A DNA stretch of 15,261 bases from Phycisphaeraceae bacterium (lineage in GTDB: Bacteria > Planctomycetota > Phycisphaerae > Phycisphaerales > UBA1924), in the NCBI GenBank assembly GCA_009827205.1, contig WUAK01000029.1, positions 1 through 15,261 on the forward strand, given 5' to 3'. Below, piece after piece: positions 1 through 7,489 of this stretch. The translations under genes were made by a program, and so were the position numbers. A model generated the notes under the pieces. That model searched no databases, had not been told where the DNA came from, and saw nothing but the letters and a program-made list of their open reading frames with translations. Position 1 is the stretch's first letter; the number at the start of each line of letters is the position of its first letter.

Positions 1-713
1 GTCTTCCCAACCGGGCGGTTCGTGCGAGTGACGACAGCGCGCAGCGGCAGCGCCGATCCCAGCGCGTGCGCTTCGGTTTCCGTGACACTCGTCAGTTCGG
101 TGCGCTTGGGCCAACTCGCATCGGACCAGGGCATCAGTGCGCGGGAGAGCCCCGTGCCCGCGGTTTGCGGCGCAAAGAACGCGATCAAGCCCACCGCGCA
201 CACGGCGAGCAGCAGGCCGAAGATATTGTGGCGCAGCGTGCCCGTGTGGATGAGCGTGTTGAGGTTAGCGCCTTTGGCGCGTGAGTCGGCGTCCATCGCG
301 GCTCTGGCGCGGAGCCAGCCGATCGATTCGGGCTCATCCGCCTCTGGTGACTGCTCTCCCAGTTCGACGCCGGACGCGAGTACACCACCGAATTCCTTCG
401 TCTTACCGAGCTCAGATCTTTCGACACGAAGCGCGAGTGTCGAGAGCTTCGGGCGAAGCCTGATCGCGGGCATCAAGTGTTTGCGGATGCCCAGTATGAG
501 CGCGGCGACTCCGACGACGAGCAGCGCGCCTCTCAGCCACGCTGGGAGACGCAGCAGGTAGTCGATCAGGCCCTCGGCGAGCAGGAGCGCCAGCGCGATC
601 CCGACGCCTGCGGTCACGACCTCGAGCACCGCGACTCGGCGGAGTCCCGCCCGAAGGCGTATCAGCGACGACTTTGAGGGCCGCCCCGCGGGTTGTGCCT
701 GGATCTGCGTCAA
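1..713 (-). CDS. DUF4175-like large membrane protein, N-terminal part (runs off left edge)
   Basis: An open frame without stop runs from a TTG at 713 to the window edge (237 codons visible). The TTG follows a strong AAGGAGG at 718-724 with a 4-base spacer, and no in-frame ATG lies nearby upstream. The N-terminus is basic, then hydrophobic segments fall at about residues 32-50, 59-76 and 163-181. Between them VERSELG...VLASGVEL (about 98-118) and later MPWSDASWPKRTEL (194-207) match the pattern of the very large planctomycete membrane proteins (DUF4175-like) that close the DUF58/BatA gene cluster; such proteins usually exceed 1000 residues, so most of it lies outside. The role is unknown; by context it joins a membrane complex with the three upstream genes. 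It sits 133 bp after the vWA gene. Membrane nature and cluster membership are fairly sure; the family name comes from remembered motifs. Confidence 0.72.
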   Translation of the reverse strand, partial: MTQIQAQPAGRPSKSSLIRLRAGLRRVAVLEVVTAGVGIALALLLAEGLIDYLLRLPAWLRGALLVVGVAALILGIRKHLMPAIRLRPKLSTLALRVERSELGKTKEFGGVLASGVELGEQSPEADEPESIGWLRARAAMDADSRAKGANLNTLIHTGTLRHNIFGLLLAVCAVGLIAFFAPQTAGTGLSRALMPWSDASWPKRTELTSVTETEAHALGSALPLRAVVTRTNRPVGK

Positions 714-742
714 CGAGCCTCCTTGCTGCTGTCTATACGCAT
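710..742 (-). other. Possible 10-codon leader ORF coupled to the DUF4175-like gene
   Basis: ATG at 742 opens a frame MRIDSSKEAR ending in TGA (712-710). That TGA overlaps the TTG start of the next gene as TTGA. The mini-ORF has its own GGAGG (751-755) with an 8-base spacer, and it contains the AAGGAGG that serves the TTG. It may be a translational coupler. It could instead be the true start of the downstream protein joined by a frameshift, or chance. Confidence 0.3.
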
Positions 743-818
743 CGGGGCAGCCTCCGGATGAGATGTGCTACTGCCCTGCTATCGGGCGGTTCCACCACCC
801 TGTTTGGACGCATCGGGC
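729..818. repeat. Imperfect 19-bp direct repeat in the intergenic gap
   Basis: Positions 729-747 and 800-818 share 15 of 19 bases with core ACGCATCGGG, in the 133-bp gap between the vWA gene and the DUF4175-like gene. A third partial copy (ATCGGGCGG) starts at 781. It may be a binding site pair or chance in GC-rich DNA. Confidence 0.25.
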
Positions 819-846
819 GAGCCCTGGGTTCACGTCCCTCAACACC

Positions 847-3150
847 TTACACGAGACGGATGACCCGCCTGCCTATCCACTCGCCCCCGAGCAGCACAAC
901 GAGCAGTATCAGGGCCAGCGGGCTGTCCCAGAGGGTCTCGACGTCTGGTGTGCCCGAGACCCGACGCTGGCGGTTGGGCAAGAGCTGATCGAGATCCTCA
1001 AGTTCCGCTGGTTCCAGAACCCGGCCCTCGGTCTGCTCGGCGAGGTTCGCGAGCATCGCGAAGTCGGTCTCCGGCCTGCGGAGTTCATCGTCCGGTGCGA
1101 GCACCTCGACAGACTCGAGGAGCGTCTCTTCGCTGGAAAGGATCGCGTCGGTCACCTCGACCGTGTAGGAGCCGGGCCGAACCGGGAGCCAGACAGTCGA
1201 GAACGTCGGCGCGCCATCCTCTTCGGTTGTGTCATCGGGTCGGAGTGTCACCGATATCGGCGCGCTGCTCTCGTTGTCAGATTTGATCACTGCGGTGATG
1301 GTCTGGGGTCGCTGCTGCGCCAGCTGTTCATCGATGAGTTGCAGTGAGATGCGCACAGGCGAGGCGGGCTCGGTTCTGGGAGGCGAAGCTTCAAGCACGG
1401 CGCCACGCCCGGCGCGCGCCAGTCCTTCACGTCCTATGAGACGTACGAGCGGGATCCAGAAGCGTTCGGGCAGTTCCTCGCCCCGTGCATACCGCCAGCG
1501 CCAGATCTCGTCGGTGCCTACGTACACGGAGCGCCCGGCGCCGTAGCGCATCGAGAGCACTATCGGCGAAGCATCGTCGCCTGAATTCGCAGGGATCGCG
1601 GTCGCAAGCACTTCGGCGGTCGGCTTGACGGTGTCCGGATCGATCCGCTGCGCCCAGCGGAGAAGCGCCCAACCGGTATCAGGATCGGAGAGACGCTCTG
1701 GCCAGCCTCCCTCGGCTTCGTCTGCGAGTTCGAGCAGACCCAGCCGTTCCGCGGCAGGTTCTCGCGACATTGTGACCGGTTCGTTCCATGATTGTGAAGT
1801 GCCTGAGAGCGTGATGGGCAGCAGCGGTTCGAGCGGTGTGCCGCGCCACGAGTCGGGCGTCGCGCTCGGGCCCGCGATCCAGAGCAGCCCCGCGCCGCGT
1901 ATGGCAACCAGATCGTGTATCTGGTGCAGCTGTTCCTCGGTGAACAGATCTGCACGGACATCACCGATCACAACAACGTCGATGCCTTCCCATTCGCCGG
2001 GCGAATCGGGCAGCTGGTTGATCTCGACATCGCCCTCCTGCACATAACGCCTGCGTGAGCTGAGCAAGAGCGAAGAGGATGAGATCGTTTGTTCCCGCAG
2101 GAGCAGGTTTTTGGTGTAGCGGAACTCCCACCGCGGGTAGCCGTCGAGCTGCACCACGCGCAGCGGCCGGTCAACGAGACGGATCGAAAAGCCCCGTGTG
2201 TTGTTGTCCTCGACAAGGTCCTGACCCTCAGGGATCAGGCGCACAGCCCAGTCGGCACTGCCCGGCGTATCGGGGCGCGCGATGAGCGTGACATCGCTCT
2301 CGGTTGCACCGAGCTCGCGCGTGTCGAGCACGAGTCCTGTCGCGGTGTCGTAGAGCTCGGCGGTTGCCCCGCCCGTGCCCGCCGACCCCAACCGATCGAC
2401 GGCGACTGTCACCGGGACGCGGTCACCCACAAAGCCAGCCGCGGGCGCGGAGACCGACGCGATTGCCAGATCACTCACTGGGTCTGGCGATCCAACCGGG
2501 ACCACGAACACAGGGATGCGTTCGTTGCGGAGCCTCTGCATCGCGCGACGGTTGGGCGCATCGCTCGATGTGCCGTCGCTGATGAGCACGACCCCGGCGA
2601 CCGGTCTGGCCGCGACCTCGTCGAGTGCGCGATCGATCGAGCGTCCGACGAGTGTCCGCCTGCCGTCGGCCTCGCCCGGCTCGATGATGCCCTGCTCGTC
2701 TATCGAGAGCTCGAATACGCCCGCGTCGAAGCCCATAGGCAGGACCCGGCGCGTGCTCTGGAGTTTGGTGAGCGGTTCCGCTGCGGCGCTGAGCGCGGAT
2801 TGGAGTTGCGATTCTCGAGAAGTGCCGCCCGGAGCATCGTTGATGCTCATCGATTGGGAGCGGTCAGCGAGCAGCACGACCCAGTCTCGCTCAATACGTT
2901 CGTTGGGCCGTTCGAGCTGAGGACCCGCCAGCAGCAGCACGATCAACATCAGTGCGCCAAACCTCGCGGCCCCGAGCAGGATGCGCCCGAGCGTCGAGCC
3001 CTCGATGCGTGTGTAGCTCACCCACGCAAGCGCTACCGCACCGATTGCGATCATCGCCCACGCCCATCCCGCTATCGAACGCGCAAAGGTGAACACGACC
3101 TCAGGGTTCGAGTAGTCGAGACGCTCGATGCCGAGGAGCCAGTCCATCAT
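847..3150 (-). CDS. vWA-domain membrane protein with glutamine-amidotransferase-like segment
   Basis: 767 residues from the ATG at 3150, chosen because ATGA overlaps the stop of the upstream gene; an in-frame upstream extension to 3228 exists but would lie inside that gene. Two N-terminal membrane helices (about 26-45 and 57-75) precede a von Willebrand A domain with intact metal-site motif D96-R-S98-Q-S100 and VLISDGTSSD around D192. The YPRWEFRY motif (338-345) and the following segment DVVVIGDVRADLF...GAGLLWIAGPS (about 392-429) resemble the amidotransferase-like fold found in planctomycete relatives of BatA; I see no catalytic cysteine triad, so enzyme activity is doubtful. A C-terminal helix (about 744-760) ends in a basic tail. 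The bulk between the helices is likely extracytoplasmic. It probably forms a membrane complex with its operon neighbours; the process it serves is unknown. Confidence 0.85.
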   Translation of the reverse strand: MMDWLLGIERLDYSNPEVVFTFARSIAGWAWAMIAIGAVALAWVSYTRIEGSTLGRILLGAARFGALMLIVLLLAGPQLERPNERIERDWVVLLADRSQSMSINDAPGGTSRESQLQSALSAAAEPLTKLQSTRRVLPMGFDAGVFELSIDEQGIIEPGEADGRRTLVGRSIDRALDEVAARPVAGVVLISDGTSSDAPNRRAMQRLRNERIPVFVVPVGSPDPVSDLAIASVSAPAAGFVGDRVPVTVAVDRLGSAGTGGATAELYDTATGLVLDTRELGATESDVTLIARPDTPGSADWAVRLIPEGQDLVEDNNTRGFSIRLVDRPLRVVQLDGYPRWEFRYTKNLLLREQTISSSSLLLSSRRRYVQEGDVEINQLPDSPGEWEGIDVVVIGDVRADLFTEEQLHQIHDLVAIRGAGLLWIAGPSATPDSWRGTPLEPLLPITLSGTSQSWNEPVTMSREPAAERLGLLELADEAEGGWPERLSDPDTGWALLRWAQRIDPDTVKPTAEVLATAIPANSGDDASPIVLSMRYGAGRSVYVGTDEIWRWRYARGEELPERFWIPLVRLIGREGLARAGRGAVLEASPPRTEPASPVRISLQLIDEQLAQQRPQTITAVIKSDNESSAPISVTLRPDDTTEEDGAPTFSTVWLPVRPGSYTVEVTDAILSSEETLLESVEVLAPDDELRRPETDFAMLANLAEQTEGRVLEPAELEDLDQLLPNRQRRVSGTPDVETLWDSPLALILLVVLLGGEWIGRRVIRLV

Positions 3151-5321
3151 GCCTGGGCCTCCAGCACGTGGTGGACCTGCATCGACCGTGCCGACCAGCG
3201 TGCGAGCAGGGTTTCGATCACCGCGCACACCAGCGCGAAGACGATGAGCCAGAAAAGAAGCCTGCTCTCGCCCCTTGCACTCGTGCTTGTGGTTGCTGAA
3301 GCAGCGCCGACAGTCGTGCCTTCCGCATCAATCCACGCCAGCTGTTCGGTTCCACCAGCGGTCGCCGCGAGCCAGGGCTCGAGCGCCGCCTGGTTCACCA
3401 AGCCCGCTCGTGAACCGCGCACATCAGGGAGCACCGCGAGAACTCCCGATGCCTCGCCCGCTTCGTCGCGCAGCTCGTACCTGCCCGCGAGGCGGATCGG
3501 CGCTTCGACAGGGTCGCCCTCACTGCTGACGATTTCTGAAGCGGTCGGCATCTGCGTCGAGGCATCCCCTGCAGTGCGCAGTGCTCTGTCCGCGGCAAGC
3601 CCGATGCCCTGGCGGATCAACTCCTGCACGAGCGGCACCATGAGCGGGCGCGTCGGCAGATCGGTCCAGTCGAGACTCGTCGGCGAAGTAAGGTACACAA
3701 CAAGCCCCGGAGAAACCCGGCCAGTCACCGTCTCGGGCCTCGCGGCTGCTAGAAGTGTGGAGCCATCGGTAAGCCTCAAGATCGAGGGATCGTTGTCCTG
3801 CTCAGGGATGATCGGGAGCAACTTCGTAAACGAAACGCCAGAAGATAACTGACCCAATTCACCCGCGATCATCGCAAGGAGTCTGTCGCTCGGTGCTCTG
3901 GAATCCGTGTCGATCCTTGCATTACCTGGAATCGAAACTGGTTCACGAGAGATCGACCAACTCAGGCCGAGCGCCTCAGTCATCGAGTCGGTCCACAGCT
4001 GCACGGAGTCCTTGGCGGGGGGGGTGACGATCAGCAGGCCTCCGCGATCGACAAAGCGCCGAAGCATCGACCAGCCGTCATCCGCCAACTCGTCAGGCTC
4101 GAGAAGAAACACGGCATCGAGTGTTGCCAGCCTCGGCGCATCAATGAGCGAGGGCGTCGTGTCCACGATGCGGAGTTCGCCCGTGGACTCACCCGGGCTG
4201 AGCGCCAGCCTGATCCAATCAGCTGGAGTGAACCTATCGATGCCGACCTGCCCGACGAGCGGCCTTGATGCGATGACACCGACGCGCAGCACACTGCGCC
4301 TGTCGATCGGTGTGATGACCGAGTTGTCGGCGTCGTTCGAATCACTCGGGAGCGAAGCAACAAGCGTGGGTGTGCGAGACACATCGGCGCTCGGCATCGC
4401 GAACGAGAGCATGAGCTCCGCCGAGGTCTGCCCCGGTTCGAAGTCGGCCAGCCCTGTGGTTGCGTTGTTCGTTCCCTCGATGGCCAGCGAAACCTGAACG
4501 GACGCGGTCTCACCAATGTCAGCGCCAGAACGTTCCACGATCACGGTTGCCTGGCCGTCACGCTCGGCTTCGCCCAGCACGACGTTCCGCAATGGCTCGA
4601 CGCCCGCGATGGCAAAGTTCACCACTGGTTCCGTTGCGGGTACCGATGCGATCACCGACACCCGGCGCGAATCGCTCGCGAGCCTGGGCAGCGGACGATC
4701 GGGATCGATCGACCCCTCGCGGAGACTGCTGACGACCGCGACCGTGACCGCAGGCGCGTTCTCTTCGTCTGTTGCGATCGCTTCACCGATGAGGTTGAAC
4801 GACCCCTCGAGGTCAGCAGACGCATCGGTGCGCTCGGCTTGCTCGATAGCGCGGCGCACCGCGGCAATATCGCTCGATGCAGGAGTGATCACGCCCCTCG
4901 AGGGCGAGGATGCCAGCACAAGCCCGGCTCGGTCGCCCGCCTCGGGAGCGAGTGTGTCCAGCAGCGCGATCGCACGTGCCTTGTGAGAATCAAAGTCCGT
5001 TGCCCCGCCTGACCTGTTCGCGCTCGATATCGAATCATCGAGCACGATGTACAACTCACGCGGGCCGGTCTGCGTGCCGGCACCGCCGAAGATCGGCTGA
5101 CCGATCGCAAGCGCAAAGAGCAGGACGAGCGCACACCTCGTGAGCAGCAGAAGCAGTTGCTCCAGTGTCATACGCCTGCGCTTACGCCTGTACGCCTCGA
5201 TCAGGAATCGCATCGCCCCCCACATGACCGGTTTGCGCTTCCTCTTCAGGAAGTGCAGGATGATCGGGAGCGCTACAAACGCGGCCCCGAGAGCGAACAG
5301 GATGGGATTTACAAACGTCAT
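3147..5321 (-). CDS. BatA-like membrane protein (aerotolerance-type N-terminal domain)
   Basis: 724 residues from ATG 5321, whose ATGA overlaps the stop of the DUF58 gene; its own stop overlaps the next ATG the same way, so all three are probably translationally coupled. The N-terminus MTFVNPILFALGAAFVALPI followed by LHFLKRKRK is the classic BatA N-terminal membrane segment. A second helix lies near 55-75. A vWA-type region begins at YIVLDDSISS, with D95-x-S97-x-S99 as a possible metal site. Later, DAVFLLEPDEL...RRFVDRGGLLIVTPP resembles an amidotransferase-like or Rossmann-type segment. A C-terminal helix spans about 687-706, leaving a short tail. A run of eight C in the coding strand (4017-4024) is read in frame. 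The family is associated with MoxR-type ATPases and envelope stress in other bacteria; the exact role here is not visible. Confidence 0.86.
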   Translation of the reverse strand: MTFVNPILFALGAAFVALPIILHFLKRKRKPVMWGAMRFLIEAYRRKRRRMTLEQLLLLLTRCALVLLFALAIGQPIFGGAGTQTGPRELYIVLDDSISSANRSGGATDFDSHKARAIALLDTLAPEAGDRAGLVLASSPSRGVITPASSDIAAVRRAIEQAERTDASADLEGSFNLIGEAIATDEENAPAVTVAVVSSLREGSIDPDRPLPRLASDSRRVSVIASVPATEPVVNFAIAGVEPLRNVVLGEAERDGQATVIVERSGADIGETASVQVSLAIEGTNNATTGLADFEPGQTSAELMLSFAMPSADVSRTPTLVASLPSDSNDADNSVITPIDRRSVLRVGVIASRPLVGQVGIDRFTPADWIRLALSPGESTGELRIVDTTPSLIDAPRLATLDAVFLLEPDELADDGWSMLRRFVDRGGLLIVTPPAKDSVQLWTDSMTEALGLSWSISREPVSIPGNARIDTDSRAPSDRLLAMIAGELGQLSSGVSFTKLLPIIPEQDNDPSILRLTDGSTLLAAARPETVTGRVSPGLVVYLTSPTSLDWTDLPTRPLMVPLVQELIRQGIGLAADRALRTAGDASTQMPTASEIVSSEGDPVEAPIRLAGRYELRDEAGEASGVLAVLPDVRGSRAGLVNQAALEPWLAATAGGTEQLAWIDAEGTTVGAASATTSTSARGESRLLFWLIVFALVCAVIETLLARWSARSMQVHHVLEAQA

Positions 5322-6313
5322 CCCGACTTGCCCTTCTTGATCTTCGCGTTTCGCTGCGCGACGAACTGCGCGAGCGTGGGCCCGAGCCACTTGCCGCTGG
5401 TCACGAGCTGGTAATCAAATCCGAAGCTCAGAGTTGCCCGTTCGACTGCTTGCAGGTGTTCGTGCATGACTTCGAGGTAGCTCTCGCGGATCGCGCGCGG
5501 GTTCACACGCACGCGCTCTTCGCCCTCAAGCCCCTCGAAGATCGTGGACTCCTGGAAAGTAAAGCTCTGCTCAGACTCGTCGAGCACCTGAAAGATGATC
5601 GCGTCGTGCCCCCGGTGCCTGAGGCGCGCAAGCGCCGATCGGATCGTCTCGGGGTCCTCGAACAGATCGCTGATGATGACAAACAGGCAGCGGTTACTGA
5701 TCTTGGCCAGCGCCTGATCGATGACCCTGCCGTAGCTCGTGGGCTGGTCGAGGGTCTGTGTCGAGAGCGTCTCGACGATCGGCCTCCACGTCGAGCGCTG
5801 GCCCGAGCGATCGACCATGCCCGTGATCTCGTCGGCGAACGTCATGAGCCCCACGCGGTCACCCTGGTGCAGCGTGATGTACGCCATCGCGGCAGCCATC
5901 GCGGTCGCGTGGTCGAACTTGGTCCAGTTCTCCCTGCCGTGGCTCCCCGTCTGGCTGCCCTGACCCGACGCCTGCGCGAAGGGCAGCGACCCGAAGGCCA
6001 TCGAGCCGGAGTTGTCGACCATCAGCACGAGATCGAGATTCGTTTCCTGCTGGTACTGCTTGATCTGCAGCTTGTCGGTTCTGGCGTAGACCTTCCAGTC
6101 GAGGCGCCTGATGTCATCGCCGGGCGAGTAGGGCCGGTGTTGGGCGAACTCGACGCTGAACCCCTGGTAGGGCGAGCGGTGCATGCCGCTCATCACGCCC
6201 TCGACGATCATTTTAGCCCTCAGCTCAAAGGACTTGAGCCTCGCCAGTGTCTGAGGGTGCAGGTAGAGCGACGCGTCGCGGGCGGCGTCGGGTGTATTGG
6301 AAGTGTCTGCCAT
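5318..6313 (-). CDS. DUF58 / vWA-domain protein
   Basis: 331 residues, close to the family norm. The core DUF58 block is clear: VEFAQHRPYSPGDDIRRLDW (54-73), then KVYARTDKLQIKQYQQETNL, leading into LVLMVDNSGSM with metal-site residues D100, S102 and S104. A second vWA strand ends IISDLFED (213-220). No membrane helix or signal peptide is seen, so it should be cytosolic or peripheral. It is the first gene of the overlapping DUF58-BatA-vWA set. Relatives normally follow a MoxR AAA+ ATPase gene, but upstream here is an unrelated SRPBCC gene, and I see no strong ribosome site before the ATG at 6313. The start is chosen because the family begins shortly before LYLHPQTLARLKSFELRAK. Function beyond the family is inferred: a possible chaperone or assembly partner acting with MoxR. 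Confidence 0.92.
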   Translation of the reverse strand: MADTSNTPDAARDASLYLHPQTLARLKSFELRAKMIVEGVMSGMHRSPYQGFSVEFAQHRPYSPGDDIRRLDWKVYARTDKLQIKQYQQETNLDLVLMVDNSGSMAFGSLPFAQASGQGSQTGSHGRENWTKFDHATAMAAAMAYITLHQGDRVGLMTFADEITGMVDRSGQRSTWRPIVETLSTQTLDQPTSYGRVIDQALAKISNRCLFVIISDLFEDPETIRSALARLRHRGHDAIIFQVLDESEQSFTFQESTIFEGLEGEERVRVNPRAIRESYLEVMHEHLQAVERATLSFGFDYQLVTSGKWLGPTLAQFVAQRNAKIKKGKSG

Positions 6314-6370
6314 CGCCGCATGGTACCGGCGGGAGCGGTATCGAGTGGCGGTTGAATCACGAGTAGTGCA

Positions 6371-6991
6371 TCAACTGTCCGCCTCTGCCTTCTTCTTGAT
6401 TTCCTCAAGCCAGATATCGTGCAGACGGCTCAGTTTGTTCGGCAAGAAGATTTTTTGCATGTTGGCGAGGAAGCCGAACTGAGATTCCTCGGTCACAACG
6501 AGCGTGCCCTCGTCCCCCGGGATCAGCAACCAGGCGTGGTATGCCTTGATCGTTTTTTTCCGTGACTCCCACGCGAGGCGATAGGGAGGCTCAAACTCGG
6601 TCACGATGGAGTTGAAATCCTGACCCATCGTGCTCCAAGAGATCTCGGTGCCGACATTATCGATAGTCCCTGAGTCAGACTCCAGCACCACGACGTCTTT
6701 GGCGCCCTCGTACCAATCGGGCCATGTCTCGGCCCGAACAAGAACATCCCAAATCTCTTGTGCAGAGGCATCGATCAGGAGTTCGTTTCTGAGATAGAAG
6801 GTTGAGCGTTCAGGCGCATACTGCGCTGGCCAGTTGATCTCGTCGGGATCTTGCACACCCGATGAGAGGGCGTTCGTCTGCGTGCCTACAGGATCGATGC
6901 TCGCACACCCAGTCGCAAACAAAGCAAGCGTGAGAGGCGGCATCACCAAAGACGTGATTCTTCTCCGAACGGCAGAGTTGACTCGATTCAC
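6371..6991 (-). CDS. SRPBCC-family protein, predicted lipoprotein
   Basis: 206 residues. The N-terminus has basic residues (RRR at 9-11), a hydrophobic run and LFATGC with Cys29 as a likely lipobox cysteine, although Ala at -3 is not the commonest residue. From about 64 to 200 the sequence fits the SRPBCC / polyketide-cyclase-like fold: LLIDASAQEIWDVLVRAETW, PDWYEGAKDV, then WSTMGQDFNSIVTEFEPPYRLAW and YHAWLLIPGDEGTLVVTEE. Such folds bind hydrophobic ligands; none can be named here. The ATG overlaps the stop of the HxlR regulator as ATGA, so the two are co-translated and probably share the palindrome-controlled promoter. The lower GC by eye, compared with the flanking operon, may hint at transfer. 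The fold is likely; export and lipidation are inferred from the N-terminus. Confidence 0.82.
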   Translation of the reverse strand: MNRVNSAVRRRITSLVMPPLTLALFATGCASIDPVGTQTNALSSGVQDPDEINWPAQYAPERSTFYLRNELLIDASAQEIWDVLVRAETWPDWYEGAKDVVVLESDSGTIDNVGTEISWSTMGQDFNSIVTEFEPPYRLAWESRKKTIKAYHAWLLIPGDEGTLVVTEESQFGFLANMQKIFLPNKLSRLHDIWLEEIKKKAEADS

Positions 6992-7383
6992 AGCTTCCCT
7001 CCCGGTGCAAGTTTGGCTTCGGTTCCATCAATGTGTTTGAGACCCCATTCGGCGACAGATGCAAGAACACCTCTGAGACTCTGCCCGCGCGTTGTCAGGC
7101 GGTACTGCTCACGCTTCTGGCCTTCCGGCGTGAAACGCTCAGCGAGATCGTGCAGCACAAGCTGATCCAGACGATCGCTCAGAATGTTGGTGGCTATCCC
7201 CTCCGGTGAACTCTGAAAGTCGACGAATCGAGATTTCCCACCAAAGAGGTCTCGTATGACCAGGAGCGTCCATCGGTCCCCGATGAGATCGAGCGTGCAG
7301 GCAACCGGGCAGCAAGACCGGTGCTCGCCGCCCTCGGCAGGGCGAGGTTCGTGGCGTGGTTTTGCTCTCTTTTTCTTAGCCAT
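6988..7383 (-). CDS. HxlR-family winged helix-turn-helix transcriptional regulator
   Basis: 131 residues from ATG 7383. The core is typical of HxlR: CPVACTLDLIGDRWTLLVIR (25-44), a helix-turn-helix stretch FQSSPEGIATNILSDRLDQL (56-75), then the wing and REQYRLTTRGQSL (91-103). Three cysteines (24, 25, 29) cluster at the N-terminal edge, where family members often carry a redox- or ligand-sensing cysteine. The N-terminus is lysine/arginine-rich (MAKKKRAKPR). The start fits family length; a longer in-frame reading up to 7554 would run through the operator and into the divergent gene. There is no ribosome site and the predicted -10 ends 5 bases before ATG, so a leaderless mRNA is likely. It probably represses itself, the coupled SRPBCC gene and the divergent membrane protein through the palindrome at 7403-7419. 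Confidence 0.9.
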   Translation of the reverse strand: MAKKKRAKPRHEPRPAEGGEHRSCCPVACTLDLIGDRWTLLVIRDLFGGKSRFVDFQSSPEGIATNILSDRLDQLVLHDLAERFTPEGQKREQYRLTTRGQSLRGVLASVAEWGLKHIDGTEAKLAPGGKL

Positions 7384-7388
7384 GCTTG

Positions 7389-7417
7389 ATTCTACACAAA
7401 TCACTTGCAAAATGCAA
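7389..7417 (-). promoter_or_regulatory. Predicted sigma-70-type promoter of the HxlR-SRPBCC operon
   Basis: On the minus strand TTGCAT (7412-7417) and TAGAAT (7389-7394) are separated by exactly 17 bases. Only 5 bases separate the -10 from the ATG at 7383, placing the transcript start at or next to the start codon. The -35 lies inside the palindrome at 7403-7419. Confidence 0.6.
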
Positions 7418-7419
7418 GT
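7403..7419. promoter_or_regulatory. Perfect palindromic operator, probable HxlR binding site
   Basis: ACTTGCA-AAA-TGCAAGT is a perfect 7-bp inverted repeat with a 3-bp centre, placed between the divergent regulator and membrane-protein genes. It overlaps the predicted -35 on both strands, so binding would block both. The repeat is seen directly; assignment to the HxlR protein is inferred from position. Confidence 0.7.
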
Positions 7420-7432
7420 AATTAGGTAATAC
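7405..7432 (+). promoter_or_regulatory. Possible promoter of the divergent membrane-protein gene
   Basis: TTGCAA (7405-7410) and TAATAC (7427-7432) are spaced 16 bases apart and point toward the gene at 7490, leaving a leader of about 50 bases. The -35 again lies in the palindrome. The -10 is weak, so this is less sure than the opposite promoter. Confidence 0.4.
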
Positions 7433-7441
7433 TTTTTTATT

Positions 7442-7458
7442 CCCAGGAACCACCTGGG
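7442..7458 (+). promoter_or_regulatory. Small leader hairpin or second dyad upstream of the membrane-protein gene
   Basis: CCCAGG (7442-7447), loop AACCA, CCTGGG (7453-7458) forms a perfect 6-bp stem in the predicted 5' leader, ending 18 bases before the GAGGAG ribosome site (7477-7482). It could be an RNA hairpin or a second operator; function unknown. Confidence 0.35.
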
Positions 7459-7489
7459 TCTGCCCGTTCGGTGGGCGAGGAGAAATGCC

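Noticed and set aside
22..561. Plus-strand frame of 179 codons at the left edge
   Set aside because: Ser/Ala/Arg-rich shadow. The minus strand has a continuous membrane-protein frame with a strong ribosome site and operon context.
735..813. 26-codon frame from ATG 813 to TAG in the left gap
   Set aside because: No ribosome site and no recognisable composition; the shorter frame at 742 with GGAGG is better supported.
2089..3852. Long open frame of 587 codons on the plus strand
   Set aside because: It is antisense to two well-supported membrane-protein genes, crosses their boundary, is Arg/His-rich with no domain pattern, and reflects the high-GC third positions of the real genes.
4017..4024. 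Eight-base G run in the BatA-like gene as a phase-variation tract
   Set aside because: It lies deep in the gene, keeps frame and encodes plausible protein (TPPA); eight bases is not exceptional at this GC content.
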